The notes: generated by a model from the letters alone, not told the origin. 64,000 nt of DNA from Hydrangea macrophylla (GCA_033977485.1 CM066983.1:112754605-112818604); one strand, 5' to 3'; positions 22,901 to 35,142 are shown, counted from the first letter of the stretch. Numbers and translations are program-made.

Positions 22901-25900
22901 TTATGTAGCCTCTGCAACAGGTAAGTGTGTCTTTCCTACTGATTTCCTCAAGAAACTACTCCCACAGTACGAATCTGGGCTGCCAACATCAAAACCCCCG
23001 AGATCTGAATAAGGCACGTCGTCATCGTCTTCCAACGATTTGTAACCCCTGTTAGAACTCCCACCTCCGTGTTTTCGAAATTGCTTCTTGTCTTTCTCTT
23101 TCCCTTTTGTAGGTTTGCCCCCGCCCTTCTGCTTGCTCTTTCCACCTTTCTTAGTCTCACTTTTATTCCGTTGTTTCTTGTTTGTTGCCACGTGTGACGG
23201 TGCTGTAGGAGGTGGATCGTACACATCAGGGGCCCATGTTACAGCCAGCTTCACTGGCGGTGCCCCGCGTTTTTCACGGCTACCTTTCATGGCAGATATG
23301 AGATTCAGAGCAGGCTGCGAGAGGATAAACATAAAGGAAAATGAGCGAAGCATAACTGTTAAATAAAGACCTTAAAAGTACATAATAGTAAGACCACCCC
23401 ACATTCAGCAACTAAATAGTGTATATTTTAGGGTTAATTATATTTTACCTCCCTGTTGTTAGGTTCATTTTCATTTTACACAACGCCACCCCCCCCCCCC
23501 CCCCCCCCCCCTTGGTCCAAAAGTGGGCACTTAATCCCCTGTGATTTCAGACTAAAGTGAAACTATTAAGATTTCTCTCAAAATAGCCCCACATCATTAA
23601 ATGTTAAAATTAGCCCCACATAGGGGAGTTTAAGTGTCAAAATTAACTCCACATAGCAGTTAACCCCCTAAGAGCATCTCCAACCATGTTATGCATCTTT
23701 TTATGCAAAGTGCATAGAAATCACCCAAATTTTATTTTTGTAGTATGGATTTTGCATAATCACTCCAACCATGGTATGCATTTTGGTTATCTATCAATAT
23801 TTAAATTTTCATCACTATTTGGAGCCTTCATAGCCGTTAGATTTTTTTTTATGGAAAGTTGATAAAAATTGGATTTGCATGGAGCGTTTGCATCATTATG
23901 CAAATTTAATAATTTTCATGGCACTTGTAAATATACATAATCATAATGGGTTGGAGCTGCTCTAAGGGGTTAAGTGTTAAAAATTAGCCCCACAAAAGTG
24001 GGTTAAATGGCAGCATTATCCCCACAAGGGGGCATTAAGTGCTAATATTTTTGGCCAATTTTATAATTTTTATCAGTTTTGTGGGAAATCTGAACAATTT
24101 AACTTTAGTCCGGAACCACAGGGGGGCTAAGTGTCCACTTTTGAACCAGGGGGGTAAAGTGAAAATGGGCCTAATCACAGGGAGGTAAAATGTAACTAAC
24201 CCTATATTTTATATCAAGAACATAAGAACTTGCTCCAATAGCGTTCAGCACACAAGAGTTCACCAGCCAGCTTTCTTCCAACACAAATTGAAGGTATTAA
24301 ATTGAGGAATCACGGTTACATAAAACTAAAATAGGGTCAAAAATGAATTCTAGTTTCTCCAATTTTCAGAACAAATGCTCAGATCTGACTAGAACACTAT
24401 GTTTGGTAAGAGGGATATTAAAAGGGATGGAAATGAAGGGAGGAGGGATGTAAGAGGTATCCCTAGGGAAAGGAAGAGCGGTTTTCCCTCATTGTGTTTG
24501 GTTAAATAAGAAGGAAGTGGAGAGGAAAAGAATGGAATATTGGGCATTTTACTATAAATCCCTTAAGTTAATACATTCTTATTTTCATTGGATGGCAAAA
24601 ATGTCAAATGATAAGGGAAGCTTTTCCTCTCTCCTAATCCGTCCACTTTTGGACGGATGGAAATTTGTGGGTCCCGGGGGAAGAGGCATCCCTCCCCTCT
24701 TCCTCTCCCTCCTTTCTTCCATCCTACCAAACATGGGAATCTACCCTCTTCCCTCCTCTCTACCCCTAAGAAGCACCAACATGGACACGCGACACGGATA
24801 CGACACGACGCGAATACGTGGACACGATATTTCTAAAAAAAACAGGATATGAATACGTTGGGGATACGTCGATTTTTTTTTTTTTAAATATATATTTTAC
24901 CATGTCTAATCAAAGGTGACATAAAAGCACCTAAATCATAACAATATTATGACATTATCAATAATAACAAAGCCAATGAATAAAATTCAATAACATCTTT
25001 ATAAATTAACATTCATCCACATTCATCAATCAAGTTTAGAAGCACATTTGCTAACTACTAAATAATTTACGTACTCGTCCCCAAAAAATATGTCGATACT
25101 ATGAATGAGAACCAAGTCTTCTGCACATTTCGGTGTCATCTTATTCCTTCTCATCACCTGCACAAAGGAGTATGAACTCCAATTCCTCTCACAACATGAC
25201 GAATAAGAAGGGTGCAAAAGTAGCTTTCAAGATAGGGTTTGAAGCAAAGGTGCACATGCACCATAGGTTACCCACCAATGATGAATGGAATCAACATCCG
25301 CAAACTCTCCCGACCTACTTGAGTATCCGACACGTGTCCAAAGAGTTTTGGTTCAAGAAAAACTAATAAAAAATTAGGCCACGATATTTTGAGTACGTGA
25401 CATGTGTCCAAAGAGTGTCAGATACGCTGCCGACACTTATACGGGGGCCAAAAAAGAGTGTCGGTGCTTCATAGCTCTCCCTCTACCCCTTTCCTTCATT
25501 TCCCTCTTCCCTCATACCAAACATAGCTTAAAGGTAAACTGAAAACGGGCCAAACAATTCTGAAAACCGAAACTAGAAATGTGAAATAGCTAAGCATCCC
25601 CATCCAACTTACTTCTGACTCTAAGCCTAGAGATACGGTTACGTTTCTTTTCTCTCGTCTTATTTTTGTTGAGTGGAATTTTTTGAATCCCAATCACAAT
25701 ATCCTACAGTTTGACTCAAATGAAGACACAAGCTCCCTCATCCACAATCCACCTCTATAAGATGGCCAAAAATTTCAGAGAGATTTTTTTTTTCTTTTGC
25801 TAAGCGCCAATAAAGAAGTTAGAACACATTAATATTTCACTTACATGCTTCCACGAACCTTGAAAGCATAGCACGTGGAAACATACTTCCCACATCCACA

Positions 25901-26549
25901 ATCCACCCCTATAACAAACTGAATGACACATACGTGACATACCATTGAGACACTAAAAACACAAGCCTCAATAACTTCCCTGCACCACCTCCAATAGTCT
26001 CATTATTCAATTATCCTAGGATGTAAGGTACTCTGATAAGCAAAGCCTCAGATATTTGAATTACCAATTCAACTGAGGCATACAGATGAATTGAGTGTAT
26101 ATCAAATTCGCTTGATGGTGGACATGTGGGACACAAAATAAATGAAAATGCAGGAATAAAATAAAGTGCACACTCACAGGCAGAGGTATAGGGAGGATAA
26201 CTGGCTTCTTAGCATCATAACCACTTTCCTTCAAAACAGCAGCAGTAAATTCATCGAATTCATCCTCCTCTTCACCCTCCGAGTACGCATTTGAAAACTC
26301 ATCACAGTTTGAAGTGGTCGATTCCGTCTTATAAGGCTCCTCAGGTGCATCTTCCTTCTCCAAATTGGTGGTATCAATCTTGTCAGAAGGTGAAACGGAA
26401 GGGATGTTCGATTCCAACTTTTGATCATCTTCATTGTATAAAGACTGAGTAGGACCATCACCTAGGTCATTTAGAGACAATCGATTCAAGTCATGTAATC
26501 TCTCCAAATCTTCAGAAACTGACTTCTCCAAAGGAGAGCTGACGTCCAT
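22901..26549 (-). CDS. Unknown plant protein, acidic N-terminus and Lys-rich C-terminus, 261 aa
   Basis: Two coding exons join in phase 0. The first is 26549-26178 (124 codons, ending ILPIPLP before donor GTGAGT). The second is 23314-22901 (starts [17 protein letters not shown] after acceptor CTCGCAG, ends at TAA). Residues 1-124 are acidic, with [11 protein letters not shown] followed by [15 protein letters not shown]. Residues 125-261 carry [15 protein letters not shown], then a long Lys/Gly-rich basic stretch and an acidic tail ending in SSFLRKS. No signal peptide, membrane segment or catalytic motif is visible. The composition suggests a nuclear or nucleic-acid-associated protein, but I do not recognise the family's function. 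The start at 26549 is the first ATG in the exon that is open into both coding parts. The acceptor GGCAG at about 26586 implies an upstream leader exon. The 2.86-kb intron hosts nested transposons. Confidence 0.75.
23489..23511. repeat. Poly-C tract of ~23 bp
   Basis: Homopolymer inside the left inverted repeat of the MULE MITE. The corresponding place in the right arm has only a short G run, so it expanded after insertion or is prone to sequencing error. Confidence 0.85.
23672..23962. mobile_element. Tourist-like (PIF/Harbinger) MITE, 291 bp, nested
   Basis: Ends GAGCATCTCCAACC and GGTTGGAGCTGCTC are terminal inverted repeats with TAA duplications at 23669-23671 and 23963-23965. It lies wholly inside the MULE MITE, so it is the younger insertion. 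Confidence 0.8.
24397..25526. mobile_element. Nest of inverted-repeat elements
   Basis: CTATGTTTGGTAAGAGGGA at 24397 pairs with CCCTCATACCAAACATAG ending at 25526, and a further TACCAAACATGGG copy lies near 24725. Between them is a second element at 24766-25474. No clear duplication flanks the outer pair, so termini are approximate. It lies in the gene 2 intron. Confidence 0.55.
24766..25474. mobile_element. hAT-like non-autonomous element, ~709 bp
   Basis: Ends CTAAGAAGCACC and GGTGCTTCATAG are inverted repeats. The flanking octamers CTCTACCC (24758-24765) and CTCTCCCT (25475-25482) agree at six of eight positions, suggesting a degraded 8-bp hAT-type duplication. No transposase was recognised. 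Confidence 0.5.
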
Positions 26550-28133
26550 CGATGTGAATGAATGAAGTTGCAATGAAAAACTGCCAAAGCGCATATAAAG
26601 AACTAAGTACAGTGTAAAACAAACAAAAACTTATAAATGCGAAAGACGTATCACTTATCCACTAAAATGGTTTAACTCAAGCGATGGCATGTCAGCAAAG
26701 ATCCAAGCACGTGAATAGTTTCTGACATGTTACGAAAAAAAAGTATGAAGATTCCAACAATATGAATTTAAGGTCACAAACAGATAATATCAATCAAGTA
26801 AAACTGTATGTGCGCCTCTCATGCAATATGATTTGTAAATGTCAATGCGTTTCTCCTCTCTCTTGTTTTCTAGTGAGAGGTGAGGAGTAACAGCACGAGG
26901 TTCTTAATTATCTCAGCATAATAATTATGGCTTTGCACAAAATCTAAGGTTCCGCCGTGTGGGTCATCTTGGAAGCATAAATATATATTGTATGCCATGC
27001 GTAAAGTTACGAAAGAGATCTCCGATGGCCTGGTAGATTAGTAGTTCAGACAAATAGTCGGATGTGGCACACCAATAATCAGACAAAAAGTACCACAAGA
27101 AAAGTACTTTTTAAACTGATAAGAATTTAGTCAAAGAATCATATGCCAAAACCATAAGCACAATCCAGTACTACTAGTTATATATATATTTAATGATTAA
27201 ATCAGTAAAAGCTAAATCTTTGCCACATGCATTTGCATATCTTACAAACCCCAACACAAACATTAAAAAGATTACTATACATATAAACACAATAGTAACA
27301 GATATAGATACGTATATACCTTTGAGTGACAGCTGATACCGAATTGTTGGGACCTCGTTGAAATTGAATGCAATCAATAATGAGATACGATTCGTACCTC
27401 GCAATTGTTGAAACCCCGATCGTGTAGATTAAGAAGGAAAACAAAAATCCTATAAATCAAGTCAACAGATAAGAGCGAGAGAGTTAACTAAGATTACCAC
27501 GCCGATCACCCTTTTCGAGACGTTTCAGACGATGAGAGGTCGAACGAGCGTATAAAGAGGTAAGGTAAGGAATAACAGGATGAATGATTAATTGAGTATT
27601 GGGTACCAAAGGCATTGTTCGAAACCCTAAAATCCCTAATCGATCAGACCAAAAAGGCAATTAGATTCAACAATTAATGGAAAGATACTAATTATATAAA
27701 CCCATCAAGTAGTAGTAATACGACGATCGGCATAGACTGTCGTGATTGGAAAACCCTAAATAAAACAGGGATGATTGGTGATGGTGGTGAGGACGAAAAG
27801 TGGATTTGAGGAGAGTGTGATAAGGATGCGAAGAGATCTGTGTTTTTATGTATATATATATATATATATAGGTTATACATGTGGATATACATATGGAGGT
27901 AACATGTGCTGGGTCATTGAATCAGATAAAGTCGGCTTCTTTGAGAAAAACCTAAATCTTCTTTGTGTACCAACAACACGTTTCATTCTTGTTCGTTTGT
28001 CCAACACACTATCTATATCTATATAATATTGGAGTTTGTGTGTTCAGTCATATTTTTTAAGGTGTTTTAATGTGTGTACAGTCAATGCTTAACCAATTAA
28101 ACTGTGTCACATAATTGCATGTACCACATATTA
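26550..28133. other. Gene 2 upstream region
   Basis: Holds the probable leader exon and leader intron of gene 2 and its promoter on the minus strand, plus a (TA)n tract at about 27849-27871. No other gene is supported. Confidence 0.5.
27498..27615 (-). other. Possible leader exon / upstream ORF of gene 2
   Basis: On the minus strand an ATG at 27615 opens 39 codons (begins MPLVPNTQLI) running into a donor-like GTG|GTAATC at 27498/27497. The context resembles a plant 5' leader (GATTTTAGGGTTTCGAACA just upstream). If spliced straight to 26585 the frame does not enter the gene 2 protein, so it would be an upstream ORF unless a further exon lies between. Coding status is uncertain. Confidence 0.3.
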
Positions 28134-29932
28134 GATGCTCTGTTCAACCGGGTCAGATGACCCCTCGACAATAATCCTTCACAGCAGAGGGCACTTTGAC
28201 CGGTCGAGCTGTCGCTTTCGACCGGTCGAATGACCCCCTGGTAACATTCCATCTTGTACTAGGATATTACCTAAGGTCAAGCGACCCTGCGATCGTAACA
28301 TACCTCAAACATCGAATCCAAACATTAAATCGATAAAGTGAAACATTTCAAAACGTGAACTCCCGGTTCATATTCACAATAACTTAACCAACTCATTCCA
28401 TGTTCTCCAAGTCAATACAAAACGTAATTCTAAATTACTCGAAAGTAATTCCTTACAACAAAGAGAAATAAAACATGTACAGGGCTATTATCCACTTCTA
28501 TTACAAAACTACGAGATAAACGTGATGAGTCGCCTTCTAAGTGAACTTCCAATACCCCGGGATCACTTATTCGATTCCTCGTTACTATTCATACCTGCAA
28601 TAGTTATTTGAATAACCACACATATTCGATTTGTTTAATCTAACGCTTAATGAATAAAACAATAATGCACTGAATGATAAACATGCTCGCATTCATATCT
28701 CTACATTTCATACTAGTCTCTAAAGGCTTACGTGTACGTTCCATACTCCTAATCCGCGACTCCTCGCCAATAAGTTCACGTGAAAAGGTAAGACCCACAT
28801 TTCTTTTCTTCAAACGTGCGACGTTAATACCTATATCGGCTCCACAAGATGGCTTGGCATCACGTGATCCTTTGACCCAAATAACAACTCGACATGCTCA
28901 AATGCATTTCATTGTACTTTCAACATAATCAAACAAATCACCGTGCTATTGGGCCTACACAATATATATATCTATAAGCTCACACATGATTTTCATACAA
29001 AACATGAATACATGTCAAGAAATCATTCTAAAACACATAGTTGGATCACTAATCTCCTATTAATGCTTCTAAAATTCAATCCAAAAAAAAAAACTGAGCA
29101 CAAAGATCGTGTAGAAGTCCGTCTAGTACAATTCCTATCGATCAGAATTCCAATTATAAACTTTTTAGGAAAATTCTAAAAAAAGAGTTTTCGAAAAACT
29201 TATTCAAACGAGTCCTAATAGATATCAAACGACGACCTTACCTCGAGGAGTTCGAATATGAAATTTGGTGAAAAATTGACGGACAAAAGTTCGTCGTTAG
29301 GCATTGTAAAGATTGAAGAACTAAAATCACCCTTTTGGCCTCCTCTTGAAACTTAGGGTAGAAGTTTATAAAAGTATCAAAGTCATCTCTATCTGTATAT
29401 AGGCAACATTTTCAAAAATTGTGTTTACCTCCCCTCAAATTCTCAAAACTCCTAATCAGTCTTAGAAACTTTCTACACAATTTATTCATACCTTCACGAG
29501 TGAAAGTTAAAAATTATAAAAGTTTTTGTCTAAATTCCGTTTATTTGCTAAAATGCAGTCTCACATGGTTTTATGAAATATCTAATTAGCCTACCAAATT
29601 AATAGCCTGTTAATTCGTCCTCACCAGGATACTAAAATTAACATCAGAAATAAATTTTAAACTATAAAATAATACATATAGTAAAATACACAGGTAACTA
29701 TTTATTTTCAGATAAACGTTTAGGGTATTCCACAATGTACGTCTCATACTCGGAGAGACTTCACAACATCAAAACACTCATTCAACCCCGTCTCAATGGG
29801 TTCTCTTACACAGACACCCAAATCGATTCCTGAGTCAAAACCCACTCACACATGTGCCAAAAATGCACAACACATCACATTATCATGCATGAAAGTGTAA
29901 TGAAATGCAATAACATAATTACAGGTGTTATA
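28134..29932 (-). repeat. 3' LTR of the chromovirus, truncated
   Basis: Matches the right LTR from about 35069 to 39620 once the solo LTR is removed, including the TCGACCGGTCGA palindromes. It starts (minus strand) TATAACACCTG next to the polypurine tract. The last ~300 bp of the LTR are absent at 28133/28134. Confidence 0.8.
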
Positions 29933-29948
29933 ATTCTCCCCCCTTTAA
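29933..29948 (-). other. Polypurine tract of the chromovirus
   Basis: On the minus strand TTAAAGGGGGGAGAAT ends exactly where the 3' LTR begins. Confidence 0.75.
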
Positions 29949-29959
29949 AAGAATTTTAT

Positions 29960-30180
29960 CCTCAAACTTGTACGTCATGTATCAAAAAGGTGTGGATACT
30001 AAGTACGCATCTCCTCATTTATTTCCCATGTCATCTCCGCTGTCGTTTGGCTACGCCATAACACTTTCACCTTCTATATCACCTTGTTTCGTAAGACTTG
30101 ATCCTTTCGATCCAAGATCTCTACTGGATACGCAACATACATCAAATCTCTCTGAATCTCATTCGGCATCAGAGTCATCA
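29960..30180 (-). pseudogene. Chromodomain-like integrase tail (broken)
   Basis: Translation of the minus strand gives PVEILDRKDQVLRNK, a stop, VKVLWRSQTTAEMTWEINEE and YPHLF. This is the usual chromovirus tail pattern (VKVLWR..AEMTWE..M...YP.LF). At least two stops interrupt it. Confidence 0.7.
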
Positions 30181-30181
30181 C

Positions 30182-31294
30182 TTACTCTCTATCCTCCGCT
30201 AAGTGTTTACGTAACAATGATACATGAAACACATTATAAACTTGAGCATACTCACATGACAAGTTCAATCTATACACTACAAGACCAACTCTTCCAATGA
30301 TCTCAAAAGGTCCTACATACCTCGAATTGAGTTTTTTGTATCTTCCAAATCTAGTAATCCCCTTTGAAGGTGACACCTTCAAATACGCCAAATCTCCCAC
30401 ATCAAATTCCAACGGTCGTCTACGCTTGTCTGCATAACTTCTATACCTACTCCGAGCTGTCAGTAACCGTTGTCGAATTACCTTTATCTTGTCCATCGTC
30501 TCTTGCATAATTTTTGGTCCTTCAATCAGTCTTTCTCCGACTTCTGTCCAACTAAACGGTGAATGAAATACATGACCATACAAAGCTTTATGAGGAGCTA
30601 TCCCAATACTTGATTGAAAACCGTTGTTATATGCAAACTCAATCAATGGCAAGTGGTCTTCCCAATCACCCTGAAAATCAAGTACACATAAGCGAAGCAT
30701 GTCTTCCAAAATCTGGATTACTCTTTCTAACTGACCATCAGTCTGAGGGTGAAAAGTAGTACTGAAATGCAATTTGGTACCCATTGCTTCTTGCAAGACC
30801 CTCCAAAACTTCGATATAAAACTACTATCTCTATCCAAAACAATAGAAATTGGAATGCCATGTAATCTCACAATCTCGCGAATATACAACTTAGCTAAAG
30901 TCTTCGACTTAGTTATTCAAAGCGGTAGGAAGAGCGACGACTTCGTCAAACAATCAACGATCACCCAAATAATAGTATTCGATTTCTTAGACCTCGAAAA
31001 CCCACTAACAAACTCCATCGTAATGTGTTCCCATTTCTACTCTGCTATTGGTAACAGTTGTAACAATCCCGAATGTACTTGGCGTTCGACCTTCACTTGT
31101 TGACAACTCGTACAACTTGAAACATAGCGCGTTATTTCTCTCTTCAATCTCGGCCACCAATAAATATGTCTCAAGTCTCTATACATCTTGGTGCTTCCCA
31201 GATGAACGGTGTACTTTGTATTGTATGCTTCCTCTAGGATTTTTCGTTTCAAACCTTTCTCGTTAGGTACACAAATTTTACCCCTTAATCTCAA
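30182..31294 (-). pseudogene. Chromovirus integrase (broken)
   Basis: The N-terminal zinc module is seen at 31037-31294 (KMYRDLRHIYWWPRLK, CTSCQQVKVERQ). After a disrupted stretch at about 30890-31036, where the first catalytic Asp would lie, the frame reopens at 30889. That frame carries VLDRDSSFISKFW (second Asp) and HPQTDGQLERVIQILEDMLR (catalytic Glu), then a C-terminal GPFEI and VFHVSLLRKH block. Breaks between the parts make it non-functional. Confidence 0.85.
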
Positions 31295-31829
31295 AACATT
31301 GTTTCAAAAGCAAATCCCGGTTGCTTGCCAATCAAAATTTCATCACAAATCTTCTTCAAAGTCACATCTTGAAGTTGTTTATCTGTGATCTCGTTAATCA
31401 AGAGCGGTTGTGCCACAATCGTCGTCATCAAGCCACTTTCAATCCTCAGAATCACTTCAAGTTTCAGGTTCTCAATATCTCGTATCAACTCTCTTTGAGA
31501 AGTCACATCCAAGGCTGTGTTGGTTAGTGCTTTATAACTAAGAGCATCGGAGACTACATTCGCCTTACCCAGATGATACTGAATTGACAAATCATAGTCC
31601 TTCATCAACTCTAGCCATCTCATCTACCTCATGTTCAATCTCGTTGTGTGAACAAGTATTTGAAACTCTTATGATCTGTATATATCTCACATTTCTCCCC
31701 ATATAGGTAATGACGCCAAATCTTTAATGCAAAAATCACAGCGGCCAATTCTAGATTATGTGTCAAATAATTCTTCTCATGCGATCTAAGTTGTCTCGAC
31801 GCATATGCAATGACCTTGTCACCTTGCAT
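31295..31829 (-). pseudogene. Chromovirus RNase H (broken)
   Basis: Segments [39 protein letters not shown] and [14 protein letters not shown] are classical gypsy RNase H motifs. They are followed by RWLELMKDYDLSIQYHLGKAN and VVSDALS. A stop separates the two halves at about 31624-31634. Confidence 0.85.
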
Positions 31830-31840
31830 AAGAACACAAC

Positions 31841-32800
31841 CTAAACCTTTATATGAAGCATCACTGTAAATGATAAACTCTTCAGTCCATCGAAATAGCT
31901 AAGATTGGTGCTTTCACTAGTCGACTCTTCAACTCTTGAAAACTTTCCTCGCATTCTGGACTCCATATAAAAGCAACATCTTTCATCATCAACTGTGTCA
32001 TTGGCATTGCAATACGCAAAAAGTCTTTCATAAACCTCCGATAATAACCAACTAATCCTATGAAACTTCGGATCTCTGTCACATTTATCGGTCTCAACCA
32101 ATTGGTAATTGCTTCTATCTTCTAAGGATCTACTGAAATTCCTTTCGCCGACACTATATGGCTAAGAAAAGCAATCTCTGTCAACCAAAACTCACACTTC
32201 TTCAATTTCCCAAACAATCTCTTCTCGAATCGTTGTAAGGCTAATCGTAAATGATGTTCGTGATCTTCAACACTCTTGGAATAGATTAGGATGTCATCTA
32301 TGAATACAATAACAAACTCATCTAAGTAGTCCTTGAAAACATGATTCATCAAGTCCATGAAAGCAGCTGGTGCGTTAGTCACTCGAAACGGTATAACCAG
32401 AAATTTAAAGTGACTATATCTAGTCCTGAAGGTTGTCTTCTCAACGTCTTCCCCCTTGACTTTCAACTGGTGGTAACCCGATCTCAAGTCAATCTTCGAA
32501 AATACCCGAGCTCCTTGTAACTGATCAAACAGGTCGTCTATTCGTAGCAATGGATACCTGCTCTTGACAGTCAATTTATTCAACTATCGATAGTCGATGC
32601 ACATACGCATTGTCCCATCCTTTTTCTTCACAAACAAGACTGGAGCTCCCCAAGGTGAAACACTAGGTCAGATAAAATCCTTATTGAACAACTCTTGTAA
32701 CTGAACCTTCAATTCTTTCAACTCTAGTAGTGTCATTTGGTACAGTTCTTTGGATAACGGTTGTGACCCTAGTAATATCTCTATCGTGAATTCAATTTCT
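31841..32800 (-). pseudogene. Chromovirus reverse transcriptase (broken)
   Basis: Minus-strand translation shows SPWGAPVLFVKKKDGTMRMC, then a stop after IDYR, then [33 protein letters not shown] and the catalytic box [12 protein letters not shown] (FIDD at 32293-32304). It continues into a frameshifted thumb/connection region ([16 protein letters not shown]). The catalytic Asp pair is retained, but stops and shifts break the gene. Confidence 0.9.
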
Positions 32801-32803
32801 CTT

Positions 32804-33330
32804 TCAATCAATATGTAACTCATCGAGAAAAACATACGAAAATTCTCGAACTAGTGGAATGTCTTCTACTAGTGGTCCAAGAACTCGTGTATCAACAATC
32901 GAACATAAGAAACTCGAACAACCTTTCTTCAACATCTTACTCGCTTGAATCGTCGATATCAAGTACGGCGGTACGGTCACACCCTTACCCTGAAAAGTAA
33001 ACTCTTCTTGTCTTGATGGATAGAAACTAACCCGTTTCTGCTCATAATCGATCTTATCTTGATTAACCGACAATCAATCCATGCCTAAGATAACATCAAA
33101 GTAATTTATTGTCAATGGAATCAAATTGACGCTCAAGACCTTATTGCCTATCTTGATTTCACACGATTTGAATACCGAAGAAGTAACTGACGGTTCAATA
33201 GTGGGTAATGATATGCTCAAATCATATCCTACCGGTTTGGACTCAATAATTCAATGCTTAACAAAATCACGTGACATAAATGAATGCGTTGAACCAGAAT
33301 CCATGAGTATACGTGCAAGATGTGAACAAA
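32804..33330 (-). pseudogene. Chromovirus aspartic protease (broken)
   Basis: The motif LMDSGSTHSFMSRDF is readable on the minus strand, with DSG at 33293-33301. Downstream, VSFYPSRQEEFTFQG and ISTIQASKML belong to the usual protease-RT linker. Stops interrupt the frame near 33073 and 33240. Confidence 0.8.
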
Positions 33331-33399
33331 TAGGAAGAATACCTTATACAACCGTATCATCCATATTCCCCAGCCTGAGCTAGAAATATTGCCCTAGTT

Positions 33400-34740
33400 G
33401 TTGTGCAATTCCTTTTCATTTATCCATCAGTGGTTCTGTCCTGACCTGCTTGGCACACTCGACACTCCAGTACTCATTCTCGGTTGTCTCTCTCTTACTC
33501 GGACAATTATTTGCTATATGCCCCGATTGGCCACACTCAAAACATTTTCATCTCATCTCTGGGTTATAGCTATTGGTGTTCAAGGTTGTGTTTGGTGCAG
33601 TTATATTCGTATTCATAGGACAATTTTGGGATATATGCCATAGTTGCTTGCAAAGGTAACATGTGTCCAATAGATAACAAGTACCCTTATGTCACATATT
33701 ACATGTTGGGCACAATGGTCTTGAGTCTCCAACGAACTTACTCCCTCCTTGATTACCCATATAAGATCCCGAACTTTGCGTAAACGGTTTCTTTGCATTT
33801 CCTTGACCCTTGCTCTTATTGTCATTGGCTCTCTTCCCTTGTTGCCCTTGTCGATATCAATCGACACTTTTCTCCGCTATGCAAGTGGATTCCTCAACTA
33901 GAGAAACGGTCAGGTGTTGTAACATGTCAACTCGGCTACGAATGTTTTCCCTAAGCCCTTTCCTCAAACTTACGCGCCTTATCCTCATCAGTTGGAATGG
34001 TAGTTTTCCTAAATCGCAACAAAGCATTATATCGAAAAACGTACTCACTCACAGTCATGTCTCCCTGGACTAAACTCGCAAACTCTTGGCATTTCTGAGT
34101 ATGGGCAGATCGCAGAAAAATGGTTTGTTGAACTCATCCTTAAATGCCTCCCACGTAGTTGGCTTCCCTTGCTTTAGTACATTATTCCACCAATCCAATG
34201 CTTCCCCATCAACGTATCAGATGCGTAAAGAATTTTATCTTCATCAGTGCATATCACAGTATGGAAATGCCTTTCTATGTCCATCATCTAATGATTGACC
34301 AAGTTTTTGTCAACTTGTCCATGGTACAAAGTCGATTTCCGTTTATGGAATTATTCTACGATTGTATGTTGAGGTCTTGCTACCGGTGGTGCATTGATAT
34401 ATCTAACTTCAACTAGTAGAGCCTGAACGTTCAACTGATCTCGTTCACTATGACTTGAACAAAATTTCCAACCATGTTCACTATTTAATCCATCCACGAA
34501 TGCGGTGACAACTCTTTTATCGGCTCAGTCATGACGTCTCAAATATTCACTTTGTTGAGTATAGTGCATAATGACTATACATGTCATGCCACAAGATATA
34601 TATGTGCACAGTTCATCATCACAAACAATAGATGCAAATATATGAAGCATCTCTACAATGATAACAATATTATCATCACAATCATAAACTCCACTCGACG
34701 TCTCTCAGCATATACATCGTCACTCATTCCCAAGGCTCTA
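33400..34740 (-). pseudogene. Chromovirus gag with three zinc knuckles (broken)
   Basis: Three CX2CX4HX4C knuckles can be read on the minus strand: CFECGQSGHIANNC (33503-33544), CYLCKQLWHISQNC (33620-33661) and a third at 33677-33712 with an internal stop. The capsid part upstream (33.8-34.7 kb) is heavily frameshifted. Three knuckles in a row is more than the single knuckle common in plant gag. Confidence 0.75.
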
Positions 34741-34749
34741 AACTTAAGA

Positions 34750-34759
34750 TCTGATACCA
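34750..34759 (-). other. Chromovirus primer-binding site
   Basis: On the minus strand TGGTATCAGA, complementary to the initiator Met-tRNA 3' end, lies 5 bp after the LTR end (...GGGTATGACA). Confidence 0.8.
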
Positions 34760-35057
34760 CTAAATGTCATACCCAATCCCACAATAGCATAACCGAAGTG
34801 TGGTACACCACCGAGGCTCTTCCTCACTCATTTACAAGTTGTAGCAGCGGAAAAGAACTTTAAAGATAACAATGAATAATCACTCATTTGAAACAATATA
34901 CCCGAAGTTAGAAAAATTTGTGTAAATTTGAAAACGTAATTACATTTGGAAACAAATGAATTTACATTCAAAGGGGTCCCAAAGGTGCCCTAAGAACCCA
35001 TCAAAACATTTAAATAATTCTCGGAAAGGGTATAAAAAGTTTTCATGCGGGGTTATT

Positions 35058-35142
35058 TCGACCGGTCGAAATGCCCCGTTCGACCGGTTGGATGACCACT
35101 CGGCAATAATTATTCACAGTAGAGGGCACTTCGACCGGTCGA
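35058..35142. repeat. TCGACCGGTCGA palindrome cluster in the 5' LTR
   Basis: TTCGACCGGTCGAA at 35058-35071, a partial TTCGACCGGTT at about 35080, and TCGACCGGTCGA at 35131-35142. The matching place in the 3' LTR has GACCGGTCGA at 28198 and TCGACCGGTCGA at 28218. Confidence 0.9.

Larger units (their letters stand above)
23431..24202. mobile_element. Mutator-like MITE, 772 bp, 9-bp target duplication
   Basis: Terminal inverted repeats of roughly 130 bp start GGGTTAATTATATTTTACC on the left and end GGTAAAATGTAACTAACCC on the right. Perfect 9-bp duplications TATATTTTA flank it at 23422-23430 and 24203-24211. Long inverted ends plus a 9-bp duplication are the Mutator (MULE) signature. No transposase is present, so it is non-autonomous. 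It lies in the gene 2 intron. A poly-C tract and a Tourist-like MITE lie inside it. Confidence 0.85.

Noticed and set aside
27849..27871. (TA)n tract as a gene 2 TATA box
   Set aside because: A pure microsatellite of this kind occurs at many places in the window and cannot be taken as a promoter element by itself.
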